Below are positions 53,247-64,000 of a stretch of 64,000 nt of DNA, in pieces. Origin of the DNA: Endomychus coccineus. Its lineage: Eukaryota; Arthropoda; Insecta; Coleoptera; Endomychidae. The stretch spans positions 260,153,736 to 260,217,735 of the forward strand of contig OY294067.1 of the NCBI GenBank assembly GCA_958510875.1. Direction: 5' to 3'. The position numbers and the translations under genes are program-made. The stretch's first letter is position 1, and every line of letters begins with the position of its first letter. Under the pieces are notes generated by a model, which was not told where the DNA came from, ran no database searches, and worked only from the letters and a program-made list of their open reading frames with translations.

Positions 53247-53533
53247 AAAATGGCCAATTTTCATGGCCAAAAAATTAGGAAAATGCCTAAAAAACTGTAC
53301 TCGGGGGGTTTTCGAGGTCGCTGATCACGATTCCAAAGTCGGATTTTCCATTTTTCGATTTATTTATTTCCAAAATTTCCGCGTTTTGTACATCAACATT
53401 GGCCAATAACTGGCCAATAAATCGAAAAATGGATAATCCTACTTCATAATCGTGATCAGCGACCTCAAAAACCCCCGAGTACAGTTTTCTAGCCATTTTC
53501 CTAATTTTTTGGCCATGAAAATTGGCCATTTTC
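53247..53533. repeat. Foldback element with the GTCGCTGATCACGA motif
   Basis: AATGGCCAATTTTCATGGCCAAAAAATTAGGAAAATG ... ACTGTACTCGGGGGGTTTTCGAGGTCGCTGATCACGA ... AATCGAAAAATGG and its reverse complement fill the whole element, with about 100-bp arms around a short GGCCAATAACTGGCCAATA centre. The GGGGGTTTTCGAGGTCGC motif is shared with the elements at 7851-8587 and 1183-1830. No real ORF. Confidence 0.75.
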
Positions 53534-55039
53534 CTCTATATCAATTGAAAATGGGAAAACACATATTAGTTTTTTCGGGAATGTTGTAAATCCGTTGAGG
53601 AGAATTTTGCAAAAAACCAGGAGTCGATCGGAGCTGCCCGCATATTTTCTCAGCTTTTTTGCTAATATGACTCGACTACTAATGGAATAAAGAGATAAAA
53701 CATGCTTGTTATTCAGTTAATGAAGCTCTCAACCTCTACATATTCTTTTCTTTTTAAGTTGATTATGTTTGCATGACGTTGCTGCTGTCGTTCCTCTAAT
53801 GATTCCATCACAATAAAGACTATTAATATTATTATCATAGAATATGTTCGGAGCAGGATCTGCTATTTTTAGATTTGAAAGTATCGGTATCCTGGCTGAT
53901 CCTGTAAGGACCAAATTTACCTTTCTTTTGCATGCTTAACATTGGAAAAGTCAACCTTCTTGGTTAATAAAAGGAAACGAAAATGTACTTAATAAAACTA
54001 GTTTAACTTTGCATCATCTTTAATGTATTTGGTGTTTGTTTTATATTCGACACACATCGATTATCAGTAGTAAGGAGGAAGCAAACGTTAACATGTCATA
54101 TTACGTAACGTACCAACTATAAACACAAATTACATTATGACATTTACGAAATTTATGATCCTTCAGTTGATGTCGATGGCCAGATGCAGTATCAAACATA
54201 TGTCCGGCAAGCCAGCCGCATTATATAACTCTCCCTTCACGTCCAGTATCTACTCAGCTACACTTATCATGTGCCATCAATAATTTCCTTTTAAATGAGC
54301 ATGGCTTCGAACGTAAATGCCTCACCTTAATCTACCGAAACGTAGAAGTATACACCCGCAGTATGTAGGTACTCCCTATAGCGTAATAACGTATTTCAGA
54401 TTTATCGTTCCGATTGGGATTTTAAATGGTGTTTCTTTTCGGAACAGTGACCACTGTTCTAATTGGTTCAAGTGACACTATCATGTTCTTTTTAAGATTA
54501 CTTTTTATTAATCTTACCGTAATTTACTATCGAATTGATAATACCAATCATAAAAATTAGTGTTATTAATGAAAATTATCATTATACATCAGTTTCTATA
54601 CTCAGTTCACTGTATATTTATGTATCAAGTTGCTAAATGGAAGTATTTTAGGCACGCGATGTGAAAATTGACCAAGGAGACGTAGGCCGAGTTGAGCAGC
54701 ACGTCAAGTGCCCAAACACTTATTTAACAACGTGTTACATACAAGATATTTTCTACAATCGCCAAATTCTTAAAATAAAAAATCTGTCGTTATCAAACTG
54801 ACAGGATAATGAATTATTTTTAAAATTAATATTACGCAATTATAACAAAAACCCATCTTGTTGTCTAGCATATGTTGTTTACAAACAATAATATGAGAAA
54901 AAATATCGGAAACTTCGTCTGAGTTCGTCCGTATCAATTCAAAAAAGCTGTGTTCAATTTAAAATAGCTTTCGGACATTCCGACGGGTCAATGTAAGTGA
55001 TTGTAGGAACAGAAAATATATTGGAAATGATTTAGAAAC
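53534..55039. other. No recognised gene
   Basis: AT-rich unique sequence. No coding frame, RNA or repeat that I can support. Confidence 0.4.
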
Positions 55040-55198
55040 CAATACACACCACACCACAACACTCTACACTAAAGTACACCAAACCACACCAAACCAAACC
55101 ATACCATGACACACCACACCACACCACACTACACCACACCACACCATATACACCACACCACACACGAATCACACTACACCACACTTCACCACATCACA
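55040..55198. repeat. (ACACC)-type simple-sequence tract
   Basis: Imperfect pentanucleotide and related repeats (ACACC, ACCAA, ACCACAC) with strong strand asymmetry: almost no G on the plus strand over about 155 bp. A degenerate minisatellite. Confidence 0.9.
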
Positions 55199-55360
55199 AA
55201 TTTCTAGACTCTTCACAGTAACAGAAGTTAGTATTGATGGAATAATTTTTTTATAAATCTTTAAAAAATACGTCAGCTTGCGGCCGCTTCATACATATCA
55301 TCATAGATATTTCTTATCGTTCAGAAATTCTAAATGCTGTTGACTATCTGTTGGCATAAA

Positions 55361-56339
55361 TACCGGGATATCAAGAATTATCTTGGTCAAGGATGGTTGT
55401 GGAATCTAAAACGTGTGTCTTACTTTACGTTTGAAATAATTATGTCACTGTCACACTGACATCATCAATAACCTACAAATTTCATACCTATTCATTTCAT
55501 TTGTAAAACAATGATGAACTACAAATTAAAAATTATCTTGATCAAGGGTGGTTGTGGAATGTAAAACGAAATGTTAACTTTGAACCTTTTACAAGGTCGC
55601 AATAGGCGCAAACGGGGTCGAAAACTGTTTTAAATCGGTTAATTTTCGATAAATCGAATGACGTTCACGTGAGTGCAAACCTTCGGAACATAGAACGTCT
55701 TTACCAGAACTTTTCGCATGCGGTTTTCGCTCTATGTCGTTAGTTTATGAACGGGGCCAACTAAATAGCATAGTCTCGGGCCCCAAAATGTCGTAAAATA
55801 AGAAAATTCAATTAAAATAGAAACAGGTACTCTCAGGTCTCAGCTACGCGCGTCTAACGTGCGACGTACCAAAGGGAATTTCCTTGCTACTAAAATCTAC
55901 CCAAAAGCGGTTAAAAGCTAGCGGCCTATAGCCGAAAACACTTCATTACAACTGGCGCCGGCCGCACGGGGCATAAAACGGCCCCGAATTAACAAGATCG
56001 AGGTAAAACGTATAAACTCTAACTGACCCGTAGCGAGCTCCTCGAGGCATATGTCAAAATGAATACGTTCGTAGCTAATTACATAGGACGTCTGGCGTTC
56101 GTGCAATTGTGTTTTTATACAGTTCGAACCTTCTGATTTCGATAGGCCACGTGAAAATCCCGGAGTCCAAAGCGCTAGAGACTTCTGAATGTTATAACAT
56201 TCGTATAAAATTGTGAAATTTCTCACTTTTAGAAACTTCAAATTAATTAATTTGGCACAAGTTTTGATAACGTAAAGTAAGACACACGTTTTAGATTCCA
56301 CAACCACCCTTGACCAAGATAATTTTTGATGTCCCGGTA
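55361..56339. mobile_element. Non-autonomous TIR element with TA target site, copy 2
   Basis: Starts TACCGGGATATCAAGAATTA and ends AATTTTTGATGTCCCGGTA. Terminal inverted repeats of about 70 bp include TTATCTTGGTCAAGG, GGTTGTGGAATCTAAAACGT and TACTTTACG. It is longer than copy 1 (7231-7847) and has a GC-richer centre (55580-56100). That centre includes a 144-codon minus-strand frame (55918-56352) whose last codons lie inside the terminal repeat; I see no motif in it. TA flanks both ends. Confidence 0.68.
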
Positions 56340-57659
56340 CTATGGGTTCCATAACTAAGATAATTGCTAATTATCTTGACCTTCCTAATTCTAATGAATA
56401 TACTGGTCATTGTTGACGACGATCGTCAGCATTTTTTTTTGTTGATGTTAGGGCTAGCATCTCCATGAATGAAAGGCATCAACTTCTGCCGCAGAGGGAT
56501 ATAAAAAATGTTCAATGGAAAATAAGAAGATGGTTTCGAATAAAATAAAAATAGAAATACAACCACAAATAACAGTGAAGATATAATATAATAATACATA
56601 ATATATACTATAAGTATTCTAGACGGGAAGTAGTTATGCAAAAAAAGAAGAATTACAATTGATTGATGAAAATGTTGTTGAAGACACAGCCCCTTTGTTG
56701 CCAATTTCTAATATCTTATAACATTAAAATTATCGAAGGAAATCAAAGTTTTCAAGAGATTACAGCAGCACCCTTATCAAATGTTAAATTTTGTTATTTG
56801 AAAAATTGTACAATCAATATTTATAAACAATAAAGTGTTTAATTAAATTAGGAAATAACATTTCTCCAAAGCACCCGATGCTTTAAAAAATAATTGACAT
56901 TACTTTTAAGCACACGGTGTCTAAAATTATGTCATTTCGAAATTATAATGATAATCTAAATATCAAGCTCATATATCGATTATAGACAAAATTTCTTATG
57001 TTAATGATCTTACATAAATAAAACGCTAATTTAGGCTATAAAACAATAATATATCCAATACCAACTAAAATCCAACATTGCCAACGCTTCTTATATCTGT
57101 GACAACTATCTATCACACTTCGCAGTCCAAAATTAAGGATGTTACGTCCAACAATTTATAGAGTTGAAACCTAATCTGCGTCCCCACTGGAGCGATAACT
57201 AGGAAGATTCTATAGATCTTCCGGGTCTCCAATAACTTTTGACTGGGATTCCAGTTTGTACCCTTCTTGTCGGTAAGCATTAAAGGGAGATAGAAAACAC
57301 AAAGCAAGAATTCGTAATATGAACAAAAAATTATACTACAACAAATGTAGTATAAACCAAACGTTCAGGTCAATAACACTAGTACAAGCCCTATATGGTG
57401 AGTAGAAAAGTCTGTGTGACTTACGAAACGTACGACAGTATCGTTTAGTCGTAATGGCGGGTAGCCGGTATTGACTATGATGGTGGTAAATATTACAATT
57501 TACCAAAGTTTTATCTATTTCTTGTAGAAATTTATATGTCGCTTTCCCTAATAAGTCCTCCTGTGATTGGAACATATTTTTAACTGTAAATATGTGTGTA
57601 TAAGAATAGCACTCTTATACAAGCTTAATGACATTTCTTGAGGAAAATAACGAAAATGA
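56340..57659. other. No recognised gene
   Basis: AT-rich. Short frames at 56426-56704 and 57336-57575 lack motifs. Nothing supported. Confidence 0.4.
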
Positions 57660-58798
57660 TGTAGGGTCAGGTGGAGTAAGTGCGGAGTAAAATTTATAAA
57701 AGTTAACTTTCTCAAAGTCGTATTTTTTTATGTTATGTAGGAATAAGTTATGCTTCCTATGACGATATAATTAGCTTGTTCGCAGTACATTTCCAAAGAG
57801 AAAAACTCGATAAATTGATATATTGAAAAATTTCAAGAAGTTTTGCCCCATTTAATGGGGCAACTGCGTAAACTGATATAAGTACGTGTACGCGATTGTA
57901 TTAGTTTACTTTGGGGCAAAAGCGGAATCTTTATGTCTTTAGAAACAAAACCGGTTTCTAAATTTTCTTTAAATTTATATTATTATTAGTTACAGCATTT
58001 TAAATGTTTTTTTTTTAATACAGAACAAGTAAAAAATATTTCATCACTCAACCTTGTAACTGGAAAATGTTACTCGAAACAATGTAACATATTTAGCTCC
58101 AGACACTTTCCTCCTCTTCTTCCTTAAATATGATCGAGTAGAGTAGAGTATTTAACGGAATTTTGTGTAATTTGCTTGCCGCATATGCAGAGTACCTGCT
58201 TCCACTTGTAACATCTTCTATAGACTGAAGAAGAGTTTCCTTGGAATAATTCTTGCCTCTTTCAGATTTTCGAATATATTTTCGAAGCATAATAATTATT
58301 AGGTATGAGTCTAACCTAAAACACAACACACTTTAACGCCAAAATTACACTGTGGGGCAATTGCGTACTACTACGCACTTTCCCTCGTATACAACTACGC
58401 TCTTACCCCATAACCTTAAAATAAGAGAGCATATCAAAATAAACATTTATTAAATTTTTCCCTAGTTATACGAAAAAACTGACTATTTCATTAGATTCTA
58501 CGTATTTAATAGTGTATACTTACCAATTATTTTATTTAAAACAACAAAAATTCAGCTTAATTTGTCACGACAAAATCACAGAGTACAAATATGCACGTCA
58601 AGGTTACAAATAATCGGCCGGTAAGGAAATTTTAAAACAACGACAAACAAGTCGGTCACCGCCCTCTTTGTCAAGTAGCTCTGTATACTTGTAGGTAGAA
58701 TATTCTTATGACAGATTCCCTCTATTCAATAGGCTAAGACATTTTCAGGCTTACAACGCACTTGCGCCAAAAATGCTCTTACCCCACCTGACCCTACA
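57660..58798 (-). mobile_element. Pogo-like non-autonomous DNA transposon
   Basis: The left end TAGGGTCAGGTGGAGTAAGTGCG and right end CTTACCCCACCTGACCCTA form inverted termini flanked by TA (GTA...TAC). Length about 1.14 kb. On the minus strand it carries the N-terminal psq-type HTH piece of a pogo/CENP-B-like transposase (58093-58290). GGGGCAA/TTGCCCC motifs recur inside (57841-57860, 57912, 58350). TA target choice fits the Tc1/mariner-pogo group. The DDE catalytic domain is absent, so it would depend on a complete relative. Confidence 0.7.
58093..58290 (-). pseudogene. Psq-type HTH fragment of a pogo/CENP-B-like transposase
   Basis: ATG at 58290 gives MLRKYIRKSERGKNYSKETL, then LQSIEDVTSGSRYSAYAASKL and IPLNTLLYSIIF: the Pipsqueak-type helix-turn-helix with which many insect pogo-like transposases and their domesticated relatives begin. 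About 65 residues, ending in an acidic EEEEES tail and a stop, so the DDE domain is missing. It binds DNA in family members. It may be a truncated internal remnant, or the first exon of a longer gene in full-length copies. Confidence 0.68.
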
Positions 58799-58944
58799 GT
58801 CAAGGAGAAGGAAAAACTTCAAAATGTCTACACTATGTCATTTACGAAAATCGTTGACTTGCTATGAAGGAAAACTTGACAATTTTGAGATATTATTCAA
58901 CTTCAGTATAACAAAAGAAAACAACATGTTTCAAAAAAATCTTG

Positions 58945-59210
58945 GCTTCCGGATGGATTCCGCGTCACAATAGCTCGACTTGATGCCGACGTTTCGCCAA
59001 CCATTACAGGTGGCATCTTCAGGGCAGGCTTGAGGCTTGAACTGAAACTGATTCTACTGGTTTCTGTAGCCGTATTTATTGTAGGAAAAATCCTTCACGC
59101 TACACAGTTCACTGCCTTTATTCTGGTGGTCAACTCCGTTCCGGCACCTTCCAGATTAGCTATCAGCGGAAGTCTACTATTAAAGGTGTTTCAAAAATGT
59201 AGCAAAACTA
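58945..59210 (-). repeat. Penelope family C LTR-like end
   Basis: The minus strand holds CCTGAAGATGCCACCTGTAATGGTTGGCGAAACGTCGGCATCAAGTCGAGCTATTGTGACGCGGAATCC, the same family as 24697-24847. To the right (59030-59210) the sequence becomes GC-richer, with GAACTGTGTAGCG and AACGGAGTTGACCACCAG-like stretches on the minus strand, probably more of the same end. No protein part is present. Confidence 0.55.
58985..59025 (-). ncRNA. Hammerhead-like ribozyme, family C
   Basis: Stem I GCC/GGC extends to a fourth T-A pair. The core is CTGAAGA (position 7 is free to vary in hammerheads). Stem II is GCCACC/GGTTGGC with one mismatch. GAAA is followed by a minimal CGT stem III and C as the cleavage base. 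All invariant core bases are present. Confidence 0.55.
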
Positions 59211-59639
59211 TACTCTAGTGATATTGATATTAAGTATCTAAGTAATAGATATAATCAATTCCTTTTTTTTTTAGATTGTAATCCATGTGATATATTACAA
59301 TATGTATTCGAAAATATCTTAAAATGTACTTTTCCCAACATCGAAATATCATTAAGTAATTCTTTGAACATTTTAGGTTTCCCTTCCGTGTAGTCAAAGT
59401 ATTTAAAAATATCGTTATTAAATATTGAGGTTTCGCTATTTGAAACACTAGTTTGTGAGGAACTGATAATGTGAGGAAGGTGACCCTATACAAAAATTGA
59501 CAAGCTATATAATTTATGTTTATATTCGTTATTTTGTAGATATATGAGATGTTGTTATTTAAGTATCTTAATTTTATTCTACATGTTATTTAGTATATTT
59601 TTCTTGTTTTATTGAAATTTGAATAAAAATACAATCAAT

Positions 59640-60342
59640 AATGATTGTTGACCCAGCTATGAAGTATATATAAATTCTCGGGAAATCGGTAATTGTATCA
59701 GCACAAAGCGTCCTTACCGCACAAATTTCAGTTAAAAATGCCCACGTCGCCGAAACGAACAGAAACAAGAATAATCGAAATTGTAAGACATTAATGTTTT
59801 AAGTTTATGTATATGTATCAAGAATCCGCTGCTTAGCAATTTTCTGATAATATACGAAGTCTTGTCAAACAAAGTCTGTATACGACTGAAACAAAAAAAT
59901 ATGACGCTCAAGTACCCACTTTCAACCCAGATGTTAAAGATTTATGAGGTGATAGAAAAAGGTTGTCGGACATTATTAGAAATTTTGCTATTTGAGCATT
60001 CTACCTAAAATATACTTCTAACATTATTAAGACGCATGTAGGAATTTGCAAGGGTTTTATTTAATTAATTTAATATAAATCTGACTTGATGACTGAATGT
60101 CTCTTCTATGATTTGCAGTCACGTTTTATGTGAATCATCTCCAGAATAGATCTTTCAGAATAATTTGTTATGATGAAAGCAGTGTTTAGTAAGGGCGGTG
60201 AAATTTACGAAGTTTTCTTTCTTGTATTTTACTTATGGCAATACATTCTATTTTATAAATATTGCTTAGAAATTCCTATATAAGTCTCATCGTAAACTGA
60301 ACAATTCAATTTGTATACTGTGTGGGTAAAGATAAACAAATC
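59640..60342 (-). mobile_element. Penelope family A fragment (copy A4, minus)
   Basis: The minus strand has a decayed endonuclease end (60060-60342: TVYKLNCSVYDET, YIGISKQYL, RNKKTS) and the LTR-like end (59640-60050), ending in CTCGGGAAATCGG. Right where the ribozyme should be, about 100 bp are deleted (GGAAATCGGT joins AATTGTATCAG near 59690). Without RT. Confidence 0.7.
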
Positions 60343-60392
60343 CGTTCAGTTAGTTGTGCCTAGGGCCCCCAAATGTCCTAATCCGCCCCTGC

Positions 60393-60655
60393 ATTGCTCA
60401 AGGAAGTTTATCACTCTTGAAAACACAGTGATTAGTATTGACAAATATCTAGGTAATTTAAAAGGAATAGAAATGTATAAACGATAAAGCATAATAATGA
60501 ATTCAGATTTATCTCTAAGCGCGGAAAATCCCTTATTTACAAAAATAGTATTCAAACAGGCACATTTTGATTTCTCTGATGATGGCTACTTAGTAGCTAA
60601 GAGGTCCTCATTACTTTAAGAGTATTTTTAGTGTATAATGTTGATTGTTTCTTTT
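60393..60655 (+). mobile_element. Penelope family B fragment (plus)
   Basis: The reading FITLENTVISIDKYLGNLKG then NSDLSLSAENPLFTK is the C-terminal tail of the family B endonuclease. It runs into the LTR-like end (60561-60650) with a hammerhead core CTGATGA, stem II GGCTAC/GTAGC and a destroyed GAAA (TAAGA). A GC-rich scrap (GGGCCCCCAAATGTCC) precedes it. Confidence 0.68.
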
Positions 60656-61884
60656 TATAGAAATGAAAGATGTATTGATTGTAATTTTAAGGATACATAA
60701 ATAATATGTTATTTTGGTTATATATGATGATTTTCTGATATTTGGCTATCCCCAATAATAGAGTAGACCAATACGTATTCTGATCTTTGATGGACTAGAT
60801 TTCTAATTATATCATAACGGTTAATCATCTATTTAAAAACGTCCAGTAACATAGCATGTGCAAGTTATGAAGGATATATAAAAGGGCTTCCGAGGTACCG
60901 CTGTTCGTTGACGATTTTTTTGTCTCACTATAAAAGATTTCCCTTGTAATGTAAACCGGACCCGGTGGCCGGTTGGGTCATGGACATGAACTTCGTTGTA
61001 CTCTCGCACCTGGTTAATCACTGATTTCGTTTCATCTGTATGTTACCCTTGGCTATAGTGGGCTCGAAGTCATCAAGATTGAAGTTTGAAGGAGAATGAA
61101 CAACGTTAGATTTTATTACATGCACCGTTATAACACGTTCCACTCTATTAACTAAATATAGATCACGTTCGAAATAAAAAAAAAGTAAAACTAATTATTG
61201 GGGCAATTGTATTTACCGTAATATGAATAGAGGGTGCCAACAGATGCTGGTGAATTTAGTTCATTCTAAATTAAAACTTTATTTTTATTTCGTCATATTA
61301 TTAAGAATAGAAAGTTCACGTCAGCTTGATACAATCAAATTTTCCACAAAAATACGTTTTCGTTTAAAGAAAAACAGTGTTGCGCTGTTTTGCCCAGCTT
61401 AGATTGGTGTTACGTTACGTGTTTTCCAATATTAATGTAAATTGTATTGCTTGTTTGCTATTTTTTTCACTAAGTTTTTGTTCAGTACTTTTCTTGAATA
61501 TATCCGAAGAACCCTAATGCTCTCTCAAAGCAACAAAATTTCAGATTGAATTGAATTTCTTTTCGCTAAGATTATCGAATACATTGTGTCCAAGATAAGG
61601 TTGTTCATCGTGGAAATATCGGAAACAGTAATAGATACAGTTATGGTTAAACGGAGAGAAATTTGCGTACCTAACAGGACATTCATAATATGGAAATATA
61701 AAATTTCCATTATCATTTTTGATTTCCCAATACCGAATTTCTTGATTTCACATTTTATTTCTTCCTAGCGTTACGGAACAAAATAAAGAACACTTCTTCA
61801 GAGCAAATTTTTAAAGGATTTCCTTGGTTGGTGTCAGTTTTACTATCCGACGGTTCGTTATCTATCAACCAACATTAAAACCAT
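60656..61884. other. No firmly recognised gene
   Basis: A minus-strand frame at 60833-61021 (NQVREYNEVHVHDPTGHRVR) is less AT-rich and might be a fragment of a coding sequence, but no family is recognised. The rest is AT-rich with nothing supported. Confidence 0.3.
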
Positions 61885-62640
61885 TGATAAGGAATAATCA
61901 CCCTTATCCACTAAAAATACTTTTAAAATACTGAGGACCTTTCGGCTACTAAGTAGCCATCATCAGAGTGAACTAAATTATAAGTCAAAATGTGTCTGTT
62001 TAAGCACTATTTCGCTATAATAATGTAAACAATGGATTACCCTCAGCTGGAGATAAATCGGAATTTATGAAATTGTTTTTTCGTTTATACATTTCCATCC
62101 CTTCTAAATTACCTAGATATATGTCTTTACTGTGTTTTAAGAGTGATAAATTTTCTTGAGAAATGGTGTGAACTATATTCAAAATATGTTCGGCTACCGC
62201 TGATTTTTCACCTTTATTTTTTTATATCGGCAGAATGTGCCTTATAACGAGTTAAAATGTTCCTTCTAGTTTGACCAACATAGCATTTTGAACACGACTC
62301 ACAATTGATTTTGTAAATCCCGGATTTGTTGAAATCGGAAACTGTTGCCTAAACCATGGTTTAACTTGTTCTTAAACTGGTTGTATTGCAAATTTAAAAA
62401 ACAAACTATGGAATTTATTAATTGCTGAAGAATGATAAGTGAAACTTTTGAATCTTATTGAAGTATTTGAAGGTAATGGCTCTAATTTCGTTTGTCGGCT
62501 ACGTTCCAATTTCGTTTTTTGTTTAGAGTTTAATTATTGATCAAAGATTTGTGGTAACTGTTGTCCAGTGCAAGTTGCTGAAGTTTCTCAACTTCGTTGT
62601 TATAATTTTACTGGGACAAAGGACTCATTAACTTTTTCAT
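61885..62640 (-). mobile_element. Penelope family B element (linker, GIY-YIG, ribozyme; minus)
   Basis: The minus strand, from high to low coordinates, has the RT-endonuclease linker (62400-62630, as at 9508-9867), then GIYKINCESCSKCYVGQTRR (62230-62320), the clearest GIY-YIG signature in the window. It continues through ILTRYKAHS, a frameshift, LLKHSKDIYLGNLEGMEMYK and SAEGNPLF-like text, and the LTR-like end with the hammerhead (61930-61969). Several frameshifts; the reverse transcriptase is missing. Confidence 0.78.
61930..61969 (-). ncRNA. Hammerhead ribozyme, family B
   Basis: Minus strand: stem I ACT/AGT (3 bp), core CTGATGA, T, stem II GGCTAC-TTA-GTAGCC (6 perfect pairs), GAAA, short stem III GG-T-CC, U then C as cleavage base. 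Invariant core bases are all present. The short stem III again suggests a dimeric active form. Confidence 0.68.
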
Positions 62641-62949
62641 TATTGTTGTTTTGTTGAATACAAATTTTTGAGGTACTACTCATTCTGCACTTATTGATGT
62701 GCAAGTACATTTCTGTTCAGTTTGAGACTTAGTCAAGATTTTTTGAAATCCAATTCTCCAAGTTTATAATTGTGTATTGCTTATGTAATTAGAAGAATAT
62801 TTGTAACCTTAAGTAAAAAGATATTAAAAGTTCAGTTCTCTCTATTTTAATAAATAAATGTAACTATAGTTTCACCAACACCGTAGCTTTTACAAACAAA
62901 ACATTACAAAGTATCTTGTAATATTTTCTTTGAAGAAGCTCAAGAGTGT
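62641..62949. other. No recognised gene
   Basis: AT-rich. GTAACTATAGTTTCACCAACACCG near 62862 matches part of the foldback at 24889-25250. Nothing else seen. Confidence 0.4.
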
Positions 62950-64000
62950 TCACCAAACTCCCGAGGTGAACGTTAAGTCACCTATCCAACACCCAGTCAT
63001 AGCCGGGTGTCCAGATAGATGGTTAATGCTCTCAAAAGTGCTCTGCATCTTGAGGGAATCGGTTTTACGCATCTGCACAGAATGTGCATTATCGTCTCGT
63101 TTTTTCGTTTGCATCACCTACAAAAGGGTGAATCGCTCAGATACAATTTGTGGAAGTGGTAGTTAAACGGTCCATGACCTGTTAGTATCTGTGTCAGCAG
63201 GTTGGCATCGGTCTTAACCATCTTCCTAACTTGCTTTGTCACTGTACTATTTACTAAGTGCAGTCAGGGCTGATTATAACGGTTCAAAAATTCTCTGACG
63301 ATTATGATTATGTTAACGGCATATCCAGTCACGAGACTAAGTTCGCTACTTGCCTCAGTCCACCATCGACCATTATTATGTTCCGTTTCCAGAGCCACTA
63401 ATAGTGGTAATACCTCTGGAGACTTGTAGGTTTCTGTTTTTCAGCATATCCTGAATTCAGGTGTTTCATAGATTAGGAACGCAACTATCTTTAAGTGCTT
63501 CACAGATACTTTCAGTGGTGATATTGTTGATTCCAGCCTCTAACTAGAAAGGCTCCTATCGCATATCCTATATCCTCAATCTGATGTTCAATAAGGAATA
63601 AGGAAGATTCCGTCGATTGACATTCTTTATTGGCGTGTTTTTTGTTGCCCGATAGTGGACTCGTGTTCGGTACTTCGTCTTTGATAAACTGATTGATTAG
63701 TCTTACTAGAGTCTTTAGCATGAATGATGTTAGGCAAATAGGTCTGAGTCCTTGGAGTTGGTGAAGCTTGCTTTACCCGTTTTAGGGATGAAAACTAATA
63801 GAGACCTGCACCGTGCACGTGGATGTTGACACCTGGTGTTTGGTGCAGAATCATCTCTGAAGCTACTCGTGCTCCTTGAAGTCATCATGTGAGTCAGTTC
63901 TCATCAAGTGAGCCAGTGCCTCCTCGTCAGATGTAAACTATCCATCAGACGAAAGTTCTACAGCTCCAAGCCATGCTTCCGGGTTGCGAGCTAGTATTTT
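62950..64000 (-). pseudogene. LOA/R1-type LINE, decayed, runs off the right edge
   Basis: On the minus strand, RT fingers are readable at 63620-63800: VVFIPKTGKASFTNSK, LRPICLTSFMLKTLVRLINQ, STESSLFLIEHQIEDI, GYAIGAFL. The matching D-box is destroyed after GAFL (frameshift). The 3' part at about 63060-63250 reads KQVRKMVKTDANLLTQILTG then HGPFNYHFHKLYLSDSPFC, the conserved end of the RNase H/C-terminal region. Between them little is readable. The 5' part lies beyond the window. Confidence 0.75.

Noticed and set aside
55918..56352. 144-aa frame in the TIR element
   Set aside because: Its first codons lie in the terminal repeat and beyond it, with no motif; judged chance.
60833..61021. 62-aa minus-strand coding fragment
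   Set aside because: Composition is suggestive, but no family, no neighbour and no splice signals support it.

Overview
The window looks like AT-rich, non-coding insect DNA, very densely packed with mobile elements. The evidence is a set of typical insect transposons: Penelope-like retroelements (PLEs), mariner, a pogo-like element, an LOA/R1-type LINE, an errantivirus-like retroelement and many foldback elements. There are no operons, no bacterial signals, and one clean spliced gene. I cannot name the species or order from sequence alone. No conserved host housekeeping gene was recognised.

Layout. 1-6.7 kb: a long inverted-repeat element (987-5355) holds two Penelope copies whose LTR-like ends carry hammerhead ribozymes. 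6.7-8.9 kb: nested foldback elements. 9.2-9.9 kb: a second Penelope family. 12.9-14.3 kb: a dead mariner split by a solo-LTR-like insert. 15.1-23.4 kb: a compact island, visibly richer in GC, with long intronless ORFs on alternating strands (a type II membrane protein, a 553-aa protein, a 616-aa repeat-rich protein), short gaps between genes, a TATA-CAGT promoter and palindrome-bearing 237-bp repeats. This is the best candidate for an undescribed system; I infer an integrated fragment of a large insect DNA virus, but no protein family was recognised. 24-25.3 kb: retroelement scraps. 25.5-29.4 kb: a spliced MADF-BESS gene followed by a damaged DUF7869 (transposase-like) gene, possibly a two-gene mobile element. 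31-34.2 kb: an errantivirus-like remnant between inverted arms next to a PLE endonuclease tail. 36-42 kb: very young 864-bp units in direct then inverted order, a pair of tRNA-like genes in a palindrome, and large foldbacks. 42.9-48.5 kb: seven 412-bp units derived from a Penelope endonuclease, arranged as higher-order trimers, followed by a decayed PLE. 50-53.5 kb: a second mariner, a LINE RT remnant and foldbacks. 55-64 kb: an (ACACC)-type simple repeat, TA-flanked inverted-repeat elements including a pogo-like one with a psq-type HTH, PLE pieces of three families and an LOA/R1-type LINE running off the right edge.

Most coding capacity is broken. Only the MADF-BESS gene and the two complete island ORFs (17488-19149, 19749-21599) look intact; the membrane-protein ORF starts inside a 200-base assembly gap. 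The common theme is inverted duplication: nearly every element has foldback arms, and elements are nested in one another.
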